64,000 nt of DNA from Capniomyces stellatus (lineage: Eukaryota; Kickxellomycota; Harpellomycetes; Harpellales; Legeriomycetaceae): NCBI GenBank assembly GCA_001661515.1, contig LUVW01000019.1, positions 1 through 64,000 of the forward strand. Direction: 5' to 3'. A program made the translations under genes and the position numbers. The stretch's first letter is position 1. The number at the start of each line of letters is the position of its first letter. Below the pieces are notes generated by a model that ran no database searches, was not told the DNA's origin, and worked only from the letters and a program-made list of their open reading frames with translations. This document shows positions 44,401 through 55,127 of this stretch, in pieces.

Positions 44401-44818
44401 CAACATCATTGGCATTGTCCAGATCATGTCCAAACAGTCCGATTTGCCCTGCCTGTCCTCCTACTCATCAAACGACTCCACAACCTCTTCAACCTCCAAC
44501 TCAAACTCCGACTCCTCTGCCTCAGCTCCTCCCCAGTACCATGTCCCTTCACCCGCCCTTGCCCCCGCTTCCCTCTCAACTCCCGCAAGCACCAAGAATC
44601 CAAAACATGTTGCTCCTGGAAAATATACTTCCGATACTAAAAAATACATCCAGAACGATGTCAATGTCGTCATTTCCCAGCTCAAAGACCGCTTTATGCC
44701 TACTTGCAGCGAGAAGGAAATCGAAGAAAATATCGAAAAGTTTGTTTACCAAAGCCTTGACAGCACTAGCATGAGGCTATATGACACCTTCCAATACTAC
44801 ACTAATGGCATTTTATAG
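41453..44818 (+). CDS. Phosphatidylinositol 4-kinase, Pik1/PI4K type III beta
   Basis: Single exon, 1121 aa. A basic N-terminus (Lys/Gly-rich, residues 1-60) is followed by the lipid kinase unique helical domain (about 60-195: LLRLFNSELFDVGLAIYYLY, then the VEVYKMQLLHMAI and SPHVAIEMYWILQGYM helices). A long Ser/Asn-rich disordered linker (about 250-720) follows. The catalytic domain spans about 770-1121: RIRLNSPFGKLKNWNLYSMI, the KEGADLRQEQLALQLI lead-in, the catalytic loop LKDRHNGNIL near 906 and the activation loop start HIDFGFML near 924. A second Ser/Pro-rich insert (near 1000-1060) interrupts the C-terminal lobe. Pik1 makes PI4P on the Golgi and in the nucleus and is recruited by ARF1 and frequenin in yeast. 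The gene needs no intron. Unusually long Ser/Asn-rich inserts are the only oddity. Confidence 0.93.
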   Translation: MTVEMEVEDKKGSKSQNAIKGKEAGKGKENGVVKLGKERDKEGKGRLKSRSRALGAGGQNKKMLLRLFNSELFDVGLAIYYLYRYQENIGIQQYLVEKLRSEFEISEVEVYKMQLLHMAITEGNSSKGIISLIYELALKSPHVAIEMYWILQGYMSNLSNKPKTVKFKTCKLLINKIQQVLFSRDRIELVGHGKLDTVRILLRNIGMGRMNKWRSRLLMEKVKVAENIGAAIVGMSAIGGSVGGSRDMVGYMGELALLEGRFATIQDESEARNVIGRDDGRKRSSHSVGLAANRDSSVSESREASREVSREVSSEAGREKRGRGVRGSSVGDRKVRLKSMSNEEELNKLSEFIAQTAQITKELRQKNSSNNYFMDTIMLISKLNDISNRLTLVNRLDRQSMLKAELAILNQSLDFSNGSNGSNGCLPLYCKCKYNSKGSGFKYNHHKIVRVPVDDAVVLNSAERAPFLVMVEVIEPADVGEADGDGRSGSSSSVNSDSEVEDEAIVQSNGSGKEISSNTGSSESVHPAYPISSIGGASSEDIELEERMKTAAMLLSQLSKLQKQIGPTVSRSSAVAVPSSTANAFSSKGGANSEGNGSTNTASNGLLLVDEDSINSSNNAGGGYKSQITRTLSNLAWVAVPSRGNKNRFTSDNDLIPGSRADDNLIGDFNNLNLTGNIGAGGNSGNTGGSLASKSLSSGVVMDNIRKRLVEEMMTLEKLRVSRIKQKMQTSSLADKELVQKEMMENMIQEMAQDDPSAQVLSEDYRAKKERIRLNSPFGKLKNWNLYSMIVKEGADLRQEQLALQLINEMRRILKMEGVNVFLQNYQIVVTGENSGLIQTINNTISVHSLKKLFYTNNADYKGPSYSLYNYFIKLYGTPDTPTYKKAQDNFMRSLAAYSIVTYILQLKDRHNGNILIKNNGHLVHIDFGFMLNNSPGSVGFEMAPFKLPYEYVNVLGGLNSPVFLEYKNLMKLTILALRKHLDNIIGIVQIMSKQSDLPCLSSYSSNDSTTSSTSNSNSDSSASAPPQYHVPSPALAPASLSTPASTKNPKHVAPGKYTSDTKKYIQNDVNVVISQLKDRFMPTCSEKEIEENIEKFVYQSLDSTSMRLYDTFQYYTNGIL

Positions 44819-45260
44819 TTTATACTTTGTAGCTTCCACCTTTTTTTTATTATTATTTTATTTTATTCTCTATTTCCTATTTCTAGTCTTTTTTATTTCA
44901 TTTTTTATTGTAAGTCTTTATTTGTTCCTCAAACTTGATATACCCAATTAATATATTTATACGTATTTTATACGTTCAACTCCCATACATCCATCCATCT
45001 ACTGCTTTTTTGCTTTTGTATTTATTATCATATCAACACAGCAGTCTTTTGTGGTAATGTTTTACAATATTGTCTATTATCGTATGTTTCGCTTTGTTTT
45101 TGGTTCTGTTGCCAATAAATCACTTGAAATATAAATAAAATAAAGTAGAATAAATAAATAAATAAACTAATAATGCCAACACTATTAGTAAAACAGTAAC
45201 GTGTGATATAATATAATATAATATAACATAGCATGACAATAATTGATTGCAATGTTGCTT
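44819..45260. other. Convergent spacer between PIK1 and the giant gene
   Basis: AT-rich 3' region of both genes, with a short (ATAAT)n run near 45206-45225. Nothing else is seen. Confidence 0.5.
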
Positions 45261-48200
45261 CTAAAAACTCGACTCTAAAATATCTTCTACAGACAACCTG
45301 TACTTTTCAAACAGATTTTCAATTGCCTTCAAGTTGTTCGAGTGTGTGTTTTGAATCCCTCCCAAGAAAAGCAGGAAATGGGCCTTGATCTCCCCATTAT
45401 TGCATACCTCAGTACTTTTGCTTTCTTTTCCTGTTGACAGGAGCCTGGAGGTGGTTAGTGGACTCGAGGATGCGAGTTTGTGTGAAACATCTTCAACGTT
45501 TGCTTTTGCTTTACTCAGCGTGTCGTTGAGCAGCTGCTGGCAGATGTGGTTAATTGATGACTCACTGAACTTTCCAAGGAACCTTTCCATTTGCATACTA
45601 TTGTTTTTCTCGTCCATATCCAGTGCCACATCAAACCCAAACCCTAATTCCAGCTGCTGTTTCGCCGTGTTGTTTTGCTTGAGTCCCACCCCCGATTTAT
45701 AGGTCCCTGTGCCATCTATATGCTCGCTCCTGCTAACCCCGTTGACTCCACTTTTTCTACTGCTGCTACTACTATTATCGCTGCTACTGCTGCCGCTGCT
45801 GCTGCTGCTATTTTTTATGCTTGCAGAGTTGCTGCTTTGCGGGCTAGGCGACGAGTTTAGTGAGTATATCGAGTTTAGTGACTTTATCAGATTGTCCGAG
45901 TCTATCGAGTAGCAACTCACAATCTTTTCTGACCCATTGTTGTATAGATCTATTCCCTTCATCTCGTAACTGTTGTTTAGCCTCTTGTTTATTTTAACCT
46001 CCAAGCTCCTACTCGTATTGTTATTGTTGCTGCTGTCCAGCTCAAACAAGTCTGCCATCAGCTCGTTCTCGTTGTTGCCATTGTTGCGACTACCCATATT
46101 CTTTGGTGTCGTTAGCTTCAGCTTGTTGGCTCCGCTAGCGACTGCAGACTGATGGTTTTCCTTATTGGCATTGATGCGTGGTGAGAAGAATGAACTTGTG
46201 CTTAGCAGACTGGAAACCAACAACCCGCCGTTATTCAGCGGCGCTCCGTTCCCAGCGTTATTATGGTTGCTCTTGTTTCCATCGCCGTGTTTTGGCTCAG
46301 TTGCCTTCAAGTTTGTTGACGAGATAATCAGCCTTCTTGGTTTCGGCCTGTTATTGGGATCAATAAATATGTTGCCGCTCAACCTACAATTGTTGGATAA
46401 TTGGTGGTTGACCAAAAACGAACCAAGGTCAAACGACTTGATTTCATGCATAACATCCTCTCTAACCAAGTTGTGCAAGTTACAGCCGATCAGACCAATC
46501 GAACTGCTTATATCAACGCCATCCCCACCGTTGCTACCAATCAGGTTTGACGAGCTGGAAGCGTCCGAGTTGTCAATTGCGTAGATAAGCAAAAACATCT
46601 TGAGCAAACTCACATTTAATGAGCTGTGGTAGCTTGAATAGCACAGTCTTTTCATTATCGTATCAACAACTTCGCTTGCAAACATACTCTCGCTATCCAG
46701 ACACCGTTTCTGAAGAACCTTGCATTGCTCCTGGTAAAACTCGACATTTTTCATGCATATCACCAGTTTCAACCTGGTTTTTTTAATCTCCTTCAACACA
46801 TTAAGAATATCCTGTTTAACTAGCCTTGTGGACTCTTCGTACTCTTCTTTTTCCCGCTTGTTTGTTTCCAGCGCCTTGTCATTGATGATCTTCAACTGCG
46901 CTAATTCCGCTTTTATAGTCTTGTTTGTGGTTAGTAACAGTTCCATATTTCCCCTATATCCGCTGCCTATCTTTTTGTACTCTTGAATAATTCTTGACAC
47001 CATATGTTTGCTACTTTCTTCCAAGCAGCCATATTTGTCTTTTCCTACCATACTTGTTCTTGAGCTTTGCAAATCCAAGCTACTACTAATGGGTTTTCTC
47101 TTCAGTCCCAAACCACATCGTTGATCTTCTGACTCAAATTCAAAGTTGCTTGTACTAATATTAACCCTAGCTTGGCCACTACAGAACACCCTAACTAAAC
47201 CAACAATCTCAGCCACCATTGCGTCCAAAATACTACTCGACTGTCCAACAAACATACACTCTAAATCCTCAACACTGCTGCCATTTGCTCCAAGTCTAGA
47301 ATTGCAGCACACTCCGCCCTTTTTGCTGTTATCCTTCTCACAGCCATTACTTGTGTTTCCAAAATATGCACCCTCGTTGCTTGTTTGGTCTGCATCTAAA
47401 TCACTGCTATTTTTATTGTTTACTTGAGACAAACTAAATATGTCACACATTTTTTCCCCTTCGCACTCGCTATCTATGTCCCCAAAACTCTTGATGTCAC
47501 ACGACACATCCGATTTCAAAGATTCCAAGTCCATCGATTTCCTTCCCGTTCTAGTATCATTCTCGCCTTCACACGCAGAATCCCCCGCTCTCCTTTCTTT
47601 GCCTTCTTGGCTTATTCCATTTCTAGCACCAGCAGAGCATGCGTGGTCTGCACCACTAAATATCTGTTTAAATCTGGCCATCGAAACATTATTTTTATCA
47701 AATATTTCTTGTACCCTTCGTCTACTTGTTTGAACTAGCCCTTGTATTTTGATCGCTTGAGCTGATCTATTGTCTCTAAAAATTCCAATCACGTTCCTTT
47801 CAAACTCAAGCTCTTGATCGCCTAGCCCAATTATATCATCACTTTTACAACCAACAATGCTGTTCTCATTATCTGAGCTCTTTTCATGGCCTAAGCTCTT
47901 TTCTTGGTCTGAGCTTTTTCCTTGGTCTAAAACATCCTTATTGTCAGCACTATTTTTTATGCCTAGATCGCCTTCATTTTTTAAATCAGTATCACCTTTG
48001 TCAGCTTTTATATCCTTAACATTGCCAACATCGCTATCGCTATCCAAGTCACCACACATATGAGATCCCAAAGCACCATTGGACCTATCAGTCTCATCTA
48101 AACCAAAGTCACTATCACCAATACTCCCAATGCCTTCTACACCAACGTTTTTACACTTGATTAAGCCCGAGTAATCGCTTTTATGCACGCTGATAATACT

Positions 48201-51200
48201 TGTAATGCCTCTATCGTAGTCAATTGCATAACCACTAATATCTGTCTTGTCAACAACACAAAGTTTTTCAATCTCATCGTATGTCAGCACCAGATAGTAC
48301 AGAATCTTATACACCATAACTTTAAGCTCCCTATTTTCTCCATCCAAACTTGCTATCTTGCTTGAATACTCTAAAACTAAACAATCCAAGCTCCCGATCT
48401 TCTCCATGCAGTCTCCGAGCAAAACGTTGTAGTTATCGTTGTCGCTAGTAATCAGCTTGATCTGGTTCTGCAGCTCCTCATTATAGCCCTTTTCTTCCAG
48501 ATTCAACTCCTTTAATCTCTCCAACTCGTTAATGGCCTCTTCTATTCTCTTGTTTTCAATGATTTTGTCCTCTTTACTCGTCTCACTGATCTCGTCAACT
48601 TTACTGCTAAGCTTCTTGTTGTTCTTAGCCAGCAAACTGTTGCCGTTTTCAAGCTCCTTGTTGTTCTTAGCCAGCAAACTGTTGCTGTTTTTGAGCTCCT
48701 TGTTGTTTTTAGCCAGCAAGCTATTGCTGTCTTCAAGCTCCAGTACCATCACCCTCAACTCCTCAACTTCATCCAGTAACTCTGTCTGCGCCATTAATAG
48801 CTTTTTGTATTCCGATATTCCAAGAATTTGGACGTTCTTGGTTTGCAAAACAACATCGCGATACTTCTTTTCGTCTGGTATTTTCCCAGTCGATGTAGCT
48901 CTTGATATCATCAATTTTTTCTCCTTAGTTTGTATATACCCATTATATCTGTTGTTGACGCTCGGTATATCGTTTATGTTGTCTGTTCCCAAGGCGTGCA
49001 TAATTCCCCTACTCTGTCGGTTTCCGGTTTTGTTAAAATGCAGCGATTGTTGGCGCTTTGGCGCTTCAAGTTCATCCTCACTGTCTAGACAATGCTGGTA
49101 CTCGCTTTTATCGCCCTTCATACTTTTGCTTCTCTGGGCGTTGTTTGTTATCATACACTGTTTAACCGCTCTAATCTTCATCAACAGACTGTTCCTTTCT
49201 GTCTCCCATTTTTTTTTGCTTTCGTCATAGTTTTCAATCATTTTCAACAAGTCCAGGTTCTCTGTTTGTAAATTTTTTATTTCCTTCTTAGCTTCCTCAT
49301 ATTCTAAACTTGCGTCGATATAACCTGCTGTTTTTTCCTTGATCTTTTTAACCTCTTCTTCTTTCTTGTCCAGCATATAATTTAGTTTTTCGATCTCTTT
49401 CTTTAGCTGCTCATAGTTTCTGGAACCAATTACTCTATTCAATTCTTTGTTTTCTTCAAGCAGAGCCTTATATTCTTTGCTTATTTTTTTTATCTGCAAA
49501 CTTAAAAACTCGTTTTTCACAAAATTCTTGACCTTCTCCTTTTCCTCCCTCTCCTCCTTCTCCTTTACCTTCTCCCTCTCCCTCTCCCTCTCCCTCTCCT
49601 TCTCCTTCTCCATTACCTTCACCATTTCAAGACTAATCCTTTCACGTTTGTCTTTCACACCCGCACCCAAAGCATCTCCGTACCCGTAACCTGAATCTTC
49701 GCCTTCGTCATAATCGTATTCATAGCTATCTTCATAGCTATTCTCGTTGTAGCTATGGTTGCTTTTGTTACTCAAAAATGTTTTAGCTCTTTCCAACTGG
49801 TTTCTCTGCCCATTTCTTCTACCGTTTCCCCCATAAACTTTTTTTGGCTCCAACATCCTATTATTGCTGCGGTTCTTTGTTTCGTTCAACTCTTTGCTCC
49901 GCTTCAACATTTTTTCAGCATTCAACTTGTACTCTTTAAATTCCTGGGTTACGCTGTTGATGTGGTTTTTAAGTGCTAGGGATTTTGCAACATATTTGTT
50001 TTGCTCATTTACAGCCAATTGGTTTGTTTCCACCAATTTATCAACCTTTTTTTGTAGACTATCTACCTCATGCAACAAGTCATGGTTGTCTTTAACAGTA
50101 TCCTCTAGCTTTTCCTTAGCTATGGCCTCAGCCTCAACAATTTTCTTTTCGTTTAATGCATATTTAATCTGTTTGTTTTCGTTAACCAAAACTTGCTTCA
50201 TCAACCCTTGCTTCTCTGCCTCAACCTTCCCCTGTAAGTCTTGTGCCTGGACCAGCTTCATTCTCAAATTTGATATTGCCTCACCCTGGACTTTTCTTAA
50301 CCTTTGCTCAAACAGCACCATATCTTTGAGCTCTGATCTTGACTTGTATTTTAACTCATGCTCGGTTTCGGATCCATCCCCATCAGTAGCATACTTGCCA
50401 CCATCCATATCATCTTTGTACTCCAATTCCGACTCATCGTCATACTCGGATTCTGCCGCCCTTTTGCTCCATCTTGCCGTTCCCTCTCTCTTATTTGCAC
50501 TAAACGATAGCACCATGGATAAGGTGGATAGAATTAGTTCCATGCACATGTCAATGGTTCTTCCGTCAATCCTAACCCTGTCATCAATCGAATTCATGTT
50601 TTTATTGTATATATCTGCTTCAACCAGCTCCAGCAGCTCATCTTGGTCTATATCTCTGTCAGAAAGCCCGTTGTCTAGCTTGTACCCAAGCCTAACTACT
50701 CTAATTGTTGGGAGCAAACTAACTATTCCACCAAAAAACCTGCTGTCGTTTGCATCGCTATCGCCACCACTATTTTTGCCCACTTCCCCGCTATGTTTTC
50801 CCACTTCCAATAAACCCTTGTACCTTTCATTTACCTGGCTTAACTCCTTATGAATATGTTTATTGTTTGATTCAAGTATTGTTATTATACTCTCCTTATC
50901 TATGTTGCTTTTTATCAACTTCTCTTGATTATTGTTCATCAAATATATCTTCTTTTGCAATACGTCAATCTCAGACTGCAACTCCCTGTTTATCTTTATC
51001 AAACTATTGTTTTCTTCTTGCAATATAACCCCTGTATCCACACAGCCAGGCTTGCGTATCTGAGCAAACTTCTCGTTTCCATACACCGAATCATTCAACA
51101 ATGAATCGTATCCATTGCCAGTTACTTTATTTTTTTTAATTAGACTTACTCTGTCATTATCTGCTTTAGCTTCGGATATGGAGCCGTAGTGTTTTTTGCC

Positions 51201-54200
51201 GTCAATCGCACATCTCGTATTTTCTGCTTTGTTGGAGTCTATGCTATCGCTTGTAAAATCCGAATCTGTAATGTCGATATAGCTCTCTGATTCAAATTCA
51301 TCCACTTTGCAAGGACTGTTTCGATACTCTATGTGAACGTTGTACTGCATCAGCTCCATAGCCGGTATTTTTTGCCTGTTTGGTGCATTATTATCACAGC
51401 ACTTGCTGTTATAACTCGACCCATATTCGGTTGTTTGAGGACTTGAGTTTATTACCGATTCCAAACTGTCATTACGCACCTTTATTTGTCTAATTAGGCT
51501 TTCATAGTCCGATTCTCCATTTAATGTATTTGTCTGCGATCCCACGTTTTCTCTTTCTTTTGCTAAATTGGTTGGTCCACTTAGTTGCTCTAATGGCCCA
51601 TTTCTAGATGCGTTTGTGCTGTTTTTGCATTCACCCCCCTCTCTGTCTCCAATAGTCGAGCTGTTATCGCCAAATCCTGGACTCCCCCTATTAGTATTGG
51701 CTGGATACCCTATCATTGTCATTTGTGAGTTATTTGAGCTTAAATTTTGCTTATTCACGGATCTTATATCAGTCTTTGTATGTGTATATGTCATGGCTAG
51801 GTCCTCTGTTGTTGATCTGCTCTCCCAAGCCTTTTCTTCATTGGTAGTCATACTGTTGATGCGAATGCAATCCAATCTCTTTTTTTTACTATCAGGGGTA
51901 TGTGAATTTGTCTTTTTCATTCCAACATTGTCTAAGAGATTGCCCTTGTTAATAGAATTCTTAATTTCCTCTGCCTCAATGCATATATCGACTTTCGGAT
52001 ATATACTCTGTTGGCCAGAACTTGAGCAAACTCCATCTTTACGAGTCAATATTAGCGCATTGACGCAACCGTTATCTAAACTGGCTCTATATGCAAAGTC
52101 CGTGTTTTTTTCTGTTTTCTTTTTGCGACTAGCATAAAAAGCATAGTCAAAGCTATTGGATCTTTTTATGCATTTTAAATTTTTTGCTTTTGCTCCATGT
52201 TTTGATAAATTGCTTTCACTGCTATTATCCAGCTTAATTGAGTCCAAAAGTTTTTTTTCTTTATCACCAGCTCCAGTATGCACATTTGGATTCGCTTGAA
52301 TAATGCTTGCTTTTGGTCCTTTGTGGTCACCAATATTTACAGTATTTCTACTTTTTTCCTTACTCGAAAACTTATCTTTAAAATATTCCAAACCTAGCCT
52401 ACTCTCTTTGCATGACTCTGGCCTGATTTTTCCCTTGTCCAACTTAACCTTGAAAACGTTTCTAACAAGCATCTTCAACTTGTGGTTCTTTATTGGTAAT
52501 TCTTTCTCAGCCCCTTTGTCTTGGTATCCCCGCAATTCATTTTCAGTAGCTTTGTTTCCCTGATCCAAAGAACCATCTATCCCCATCTCAATGTTACTGT
52601 TGCACATGCGTATGCCACCTGCCTTGATATTCCTATCTGAATGGCTTTTTTCCACGTTTACAACGTCATCAGGTGTTCCATTTGATAAATCGTTTAGCTC
52701 CATTCCTAGTCGAGCTAGATGAATTTTGCTATTTGCTAAACTAGGACTGCTTATGGTGAATATCGAATCGTTATATAATGTATGGACTTTTCTTGTCCTA
52801 TTAATACTGTTGGCGTATCTTTCGGCTTTTGATTTGTTCTCCATATCAGCATCGGGGTCTGTGATATATCCTTGGTCTCTTAAAGTATAATTTGCATCCT
52901 TCAAAGACTCAAAACTGCACTTTGATAAACCGTGGTTGGAGATAGCCTTGTTTTTATACATCAGGCCAATGGCGTTTTTTCTCGATTTCTTTAAATGGTC
53001 GCCATACTTGTCATGGCTTTTATCCGAGTTAACCAACAACACATTCGAATGTGTCCCAATTAGTTGGAAAATACTGTTTTTAGCATCGACATGGCTATCA
53101 TAATCGGCTCCATTCATATTGCAGCTTGCGTTATCATCGTTTTCCTCGTTTATAAACATCAAGCCAGAATCTGGACCCACATTCTCTGATGTACTCTTTT
53201 CCTTGTTTTTTTCTTCCTCGTTTTCATTTTCTTCTACACCCTCATTGTCCTCATCACCCTCATTGTCCTCACTGCTCTCAACTCTTACTTCTACGCCATT
53301 TATACTTCCTAACCCTTCCCCTTCCCCTTCTCCTTCTTCTCCTTCTCCTTCTCCTTCTCCTTCTCCTGCTCTTACTATAGTCATTTTATTCAAACTAAAT
53401 GAATGGTCTCCACTTCCTCCTTCTTCGGCATTTTTTTTCTTAAAGAACTTGCTAAATGATTTTGTGCTAATGTGCGAGAATCTGCTTTTCCGAGGTTCGC
53501 TGTTAAGCAGCATGTTCTCACTTCTAACAGAGTTAAAGCTTGCTACAGTCTGCAGTACTTTAAAGCGCCCAGACTCAACCTTATCTATTTTATCTTTAAA
53601 GTTTTTGTTATTGCTGCCAACACTGTTAACACCTAATTCGTTGTGATCGTTAGCACCAAGTGACTTTTTTAATATTCTACTAGTCGTTCTTTCCTTTAAA
53701 AGTTTGCTGTTACTCCCAAGATTTGAAATAGCTGACATGTATGATTTAGAATTGTTGACACTGCCATAATTCCCGCATAATTTATCAACGTTATCCACGC
53801 TATATTCTACACTATTTTCTTTGTTGTTTGAAAAATGCGCATTTGTTTTGCTTGAGACATGGTCAAAGCTAACTATAGAGCTAAATTCGGGCTCGTGGTT
53901 GGATGCGTTCCAGCTTTTGAAGACAAACCCCTTCTTTTTATTTCTACCTTTATCCTTCGAGTTATTTTCTGGGTGTTTATGAAAGCCCAGCAAAGACGTG
54001 CCTGCAACATCTACCTTTGCTTCATTCGTATTGTTTTTTCTAAACAAATTTATTTTGCTTTTAATAGCATCAGAGTTGAAGAACTTTGGCTTTTTACTTT
54101 TAGCGCATATTGCATCTTCAATTAATCCGTTTGATTTGATCAAGTTCAAGTTAAATCTCGGTGATTTGGGTGTTTTGATGTTCTGTTCTACAAAGCCTCT

Positions 54201-55127
54201 ACATTCCTCATTCGCCTGGTATGGAGCTTTTGTCTCTCCTAGCTTTTGACTTGCATTGTTTACAACACCACATCCGTCTTTGGTTTGATTGTTTTCTTCA
54301 AGCTTACTTTTTTCATGCCATTCCCTCTCACACCCTTCCCTTTCATACTCTTCCTTTTCAATAATTCTATTCTTTGATCTCTCTATACTCTCCTCTAACT
54401 TATCTATGCTTTCCAATCTATAAATCGATTTATCTGACCCGCTTGAGTCTAACGCAGGCACAGGACTGCGGTCTGATTTTCCCATCTTTTTTCCAGATTC
54501 ATTGACGCTGGTGGATCCCTTACTGCCGAACCCGGTGTTTTTGTTTGAAAAATCGACATCTCCTTTTCTAGGTTTGTAACCATATATGTTGTCTGTATCT
54601 GAACAATATGAACCATTTTCAGCTACACCTTTGGCTTTATCAATTTCTACCTCATCACCTATGTCGCTGTTTTTGTTTTCTGCTCTTGGATTTTTAATGC
54701 TCAACCTGCTATTACTCGAGCATTGGACAGTATTCAACAAATTTGGTACATATACCTGACTCTCCTTTTTTTCTTCATCGCCGTTATTCAACCCTTTACA
54801 GCTATTATCAAGTACAATCGTATTGTCGTGTTGGCTGACAGCAACACTTTTTGGCTCCGCATTTTCCTTGGCCAATTTGCTGTCTATCGGGTCTCTGTTT
54901 ATTCTTATTTTGGTATACTGTCCATGTTTATCAGCTGTAATTCCATTAGAATATTTGTTTTCGGTGTCCTTTTTAATCTTTATTTTCTAAACTCCATCAA
55001 AATACAATTGTTAATTAGTACTCATTGTTTATAAACGTTATTTGTGGACATCTCTATCGATTAAACCTAGTGGATATTCAGCCTCAAGATAGTATAAACT
55101 CGATGTTATTACCAAAAACTTTTTCAT
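45261..55127 (-). CDS. Giant coiled-coil protein (about 3,250 aa), function unknown
   Basis: The long exon is 45261-54986 (3,241 codons plus stop). It begins at a GAGTTTAG acceptor and has no in-frame ATG for its first 170 or so codons, so an upstream exon is required. I propose a five-codon exon MKKFL at 55113-55127, ending at a GTAATA donor, joined in phase 0. The first 1,300 residues are polar and disordered, with a Glu/Gly run (near 545-560) and acidic blocks. Coiled coils run from about 1330 to 2230 and again near 2660-2770. They include a Glu-Arg-Lys run near 1795 (KEKEREREREREKVKEKEE), three tandem 14-residue repeats (NSLLAKNNKELK) near 2085, and heptad-rich helices. The last 400 residues are Ser/Asn-rich, closing with the conserved-looking IENLFEKYRLSVEDILESSF. 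No motor, kinase or GRIP-type domain is visible. A cytoskeletal, spindle-pole or Golgi scaffold is plausible; I cannot name a family. Confidence 0.8.

Noticed and set aside
48532..50853. Ser/Phe/Leu-rich plus-strand frames of 230-330 codons
   Set aside because: They are antisense to the Lys/Glu-rich coiled coils of the giant gene.
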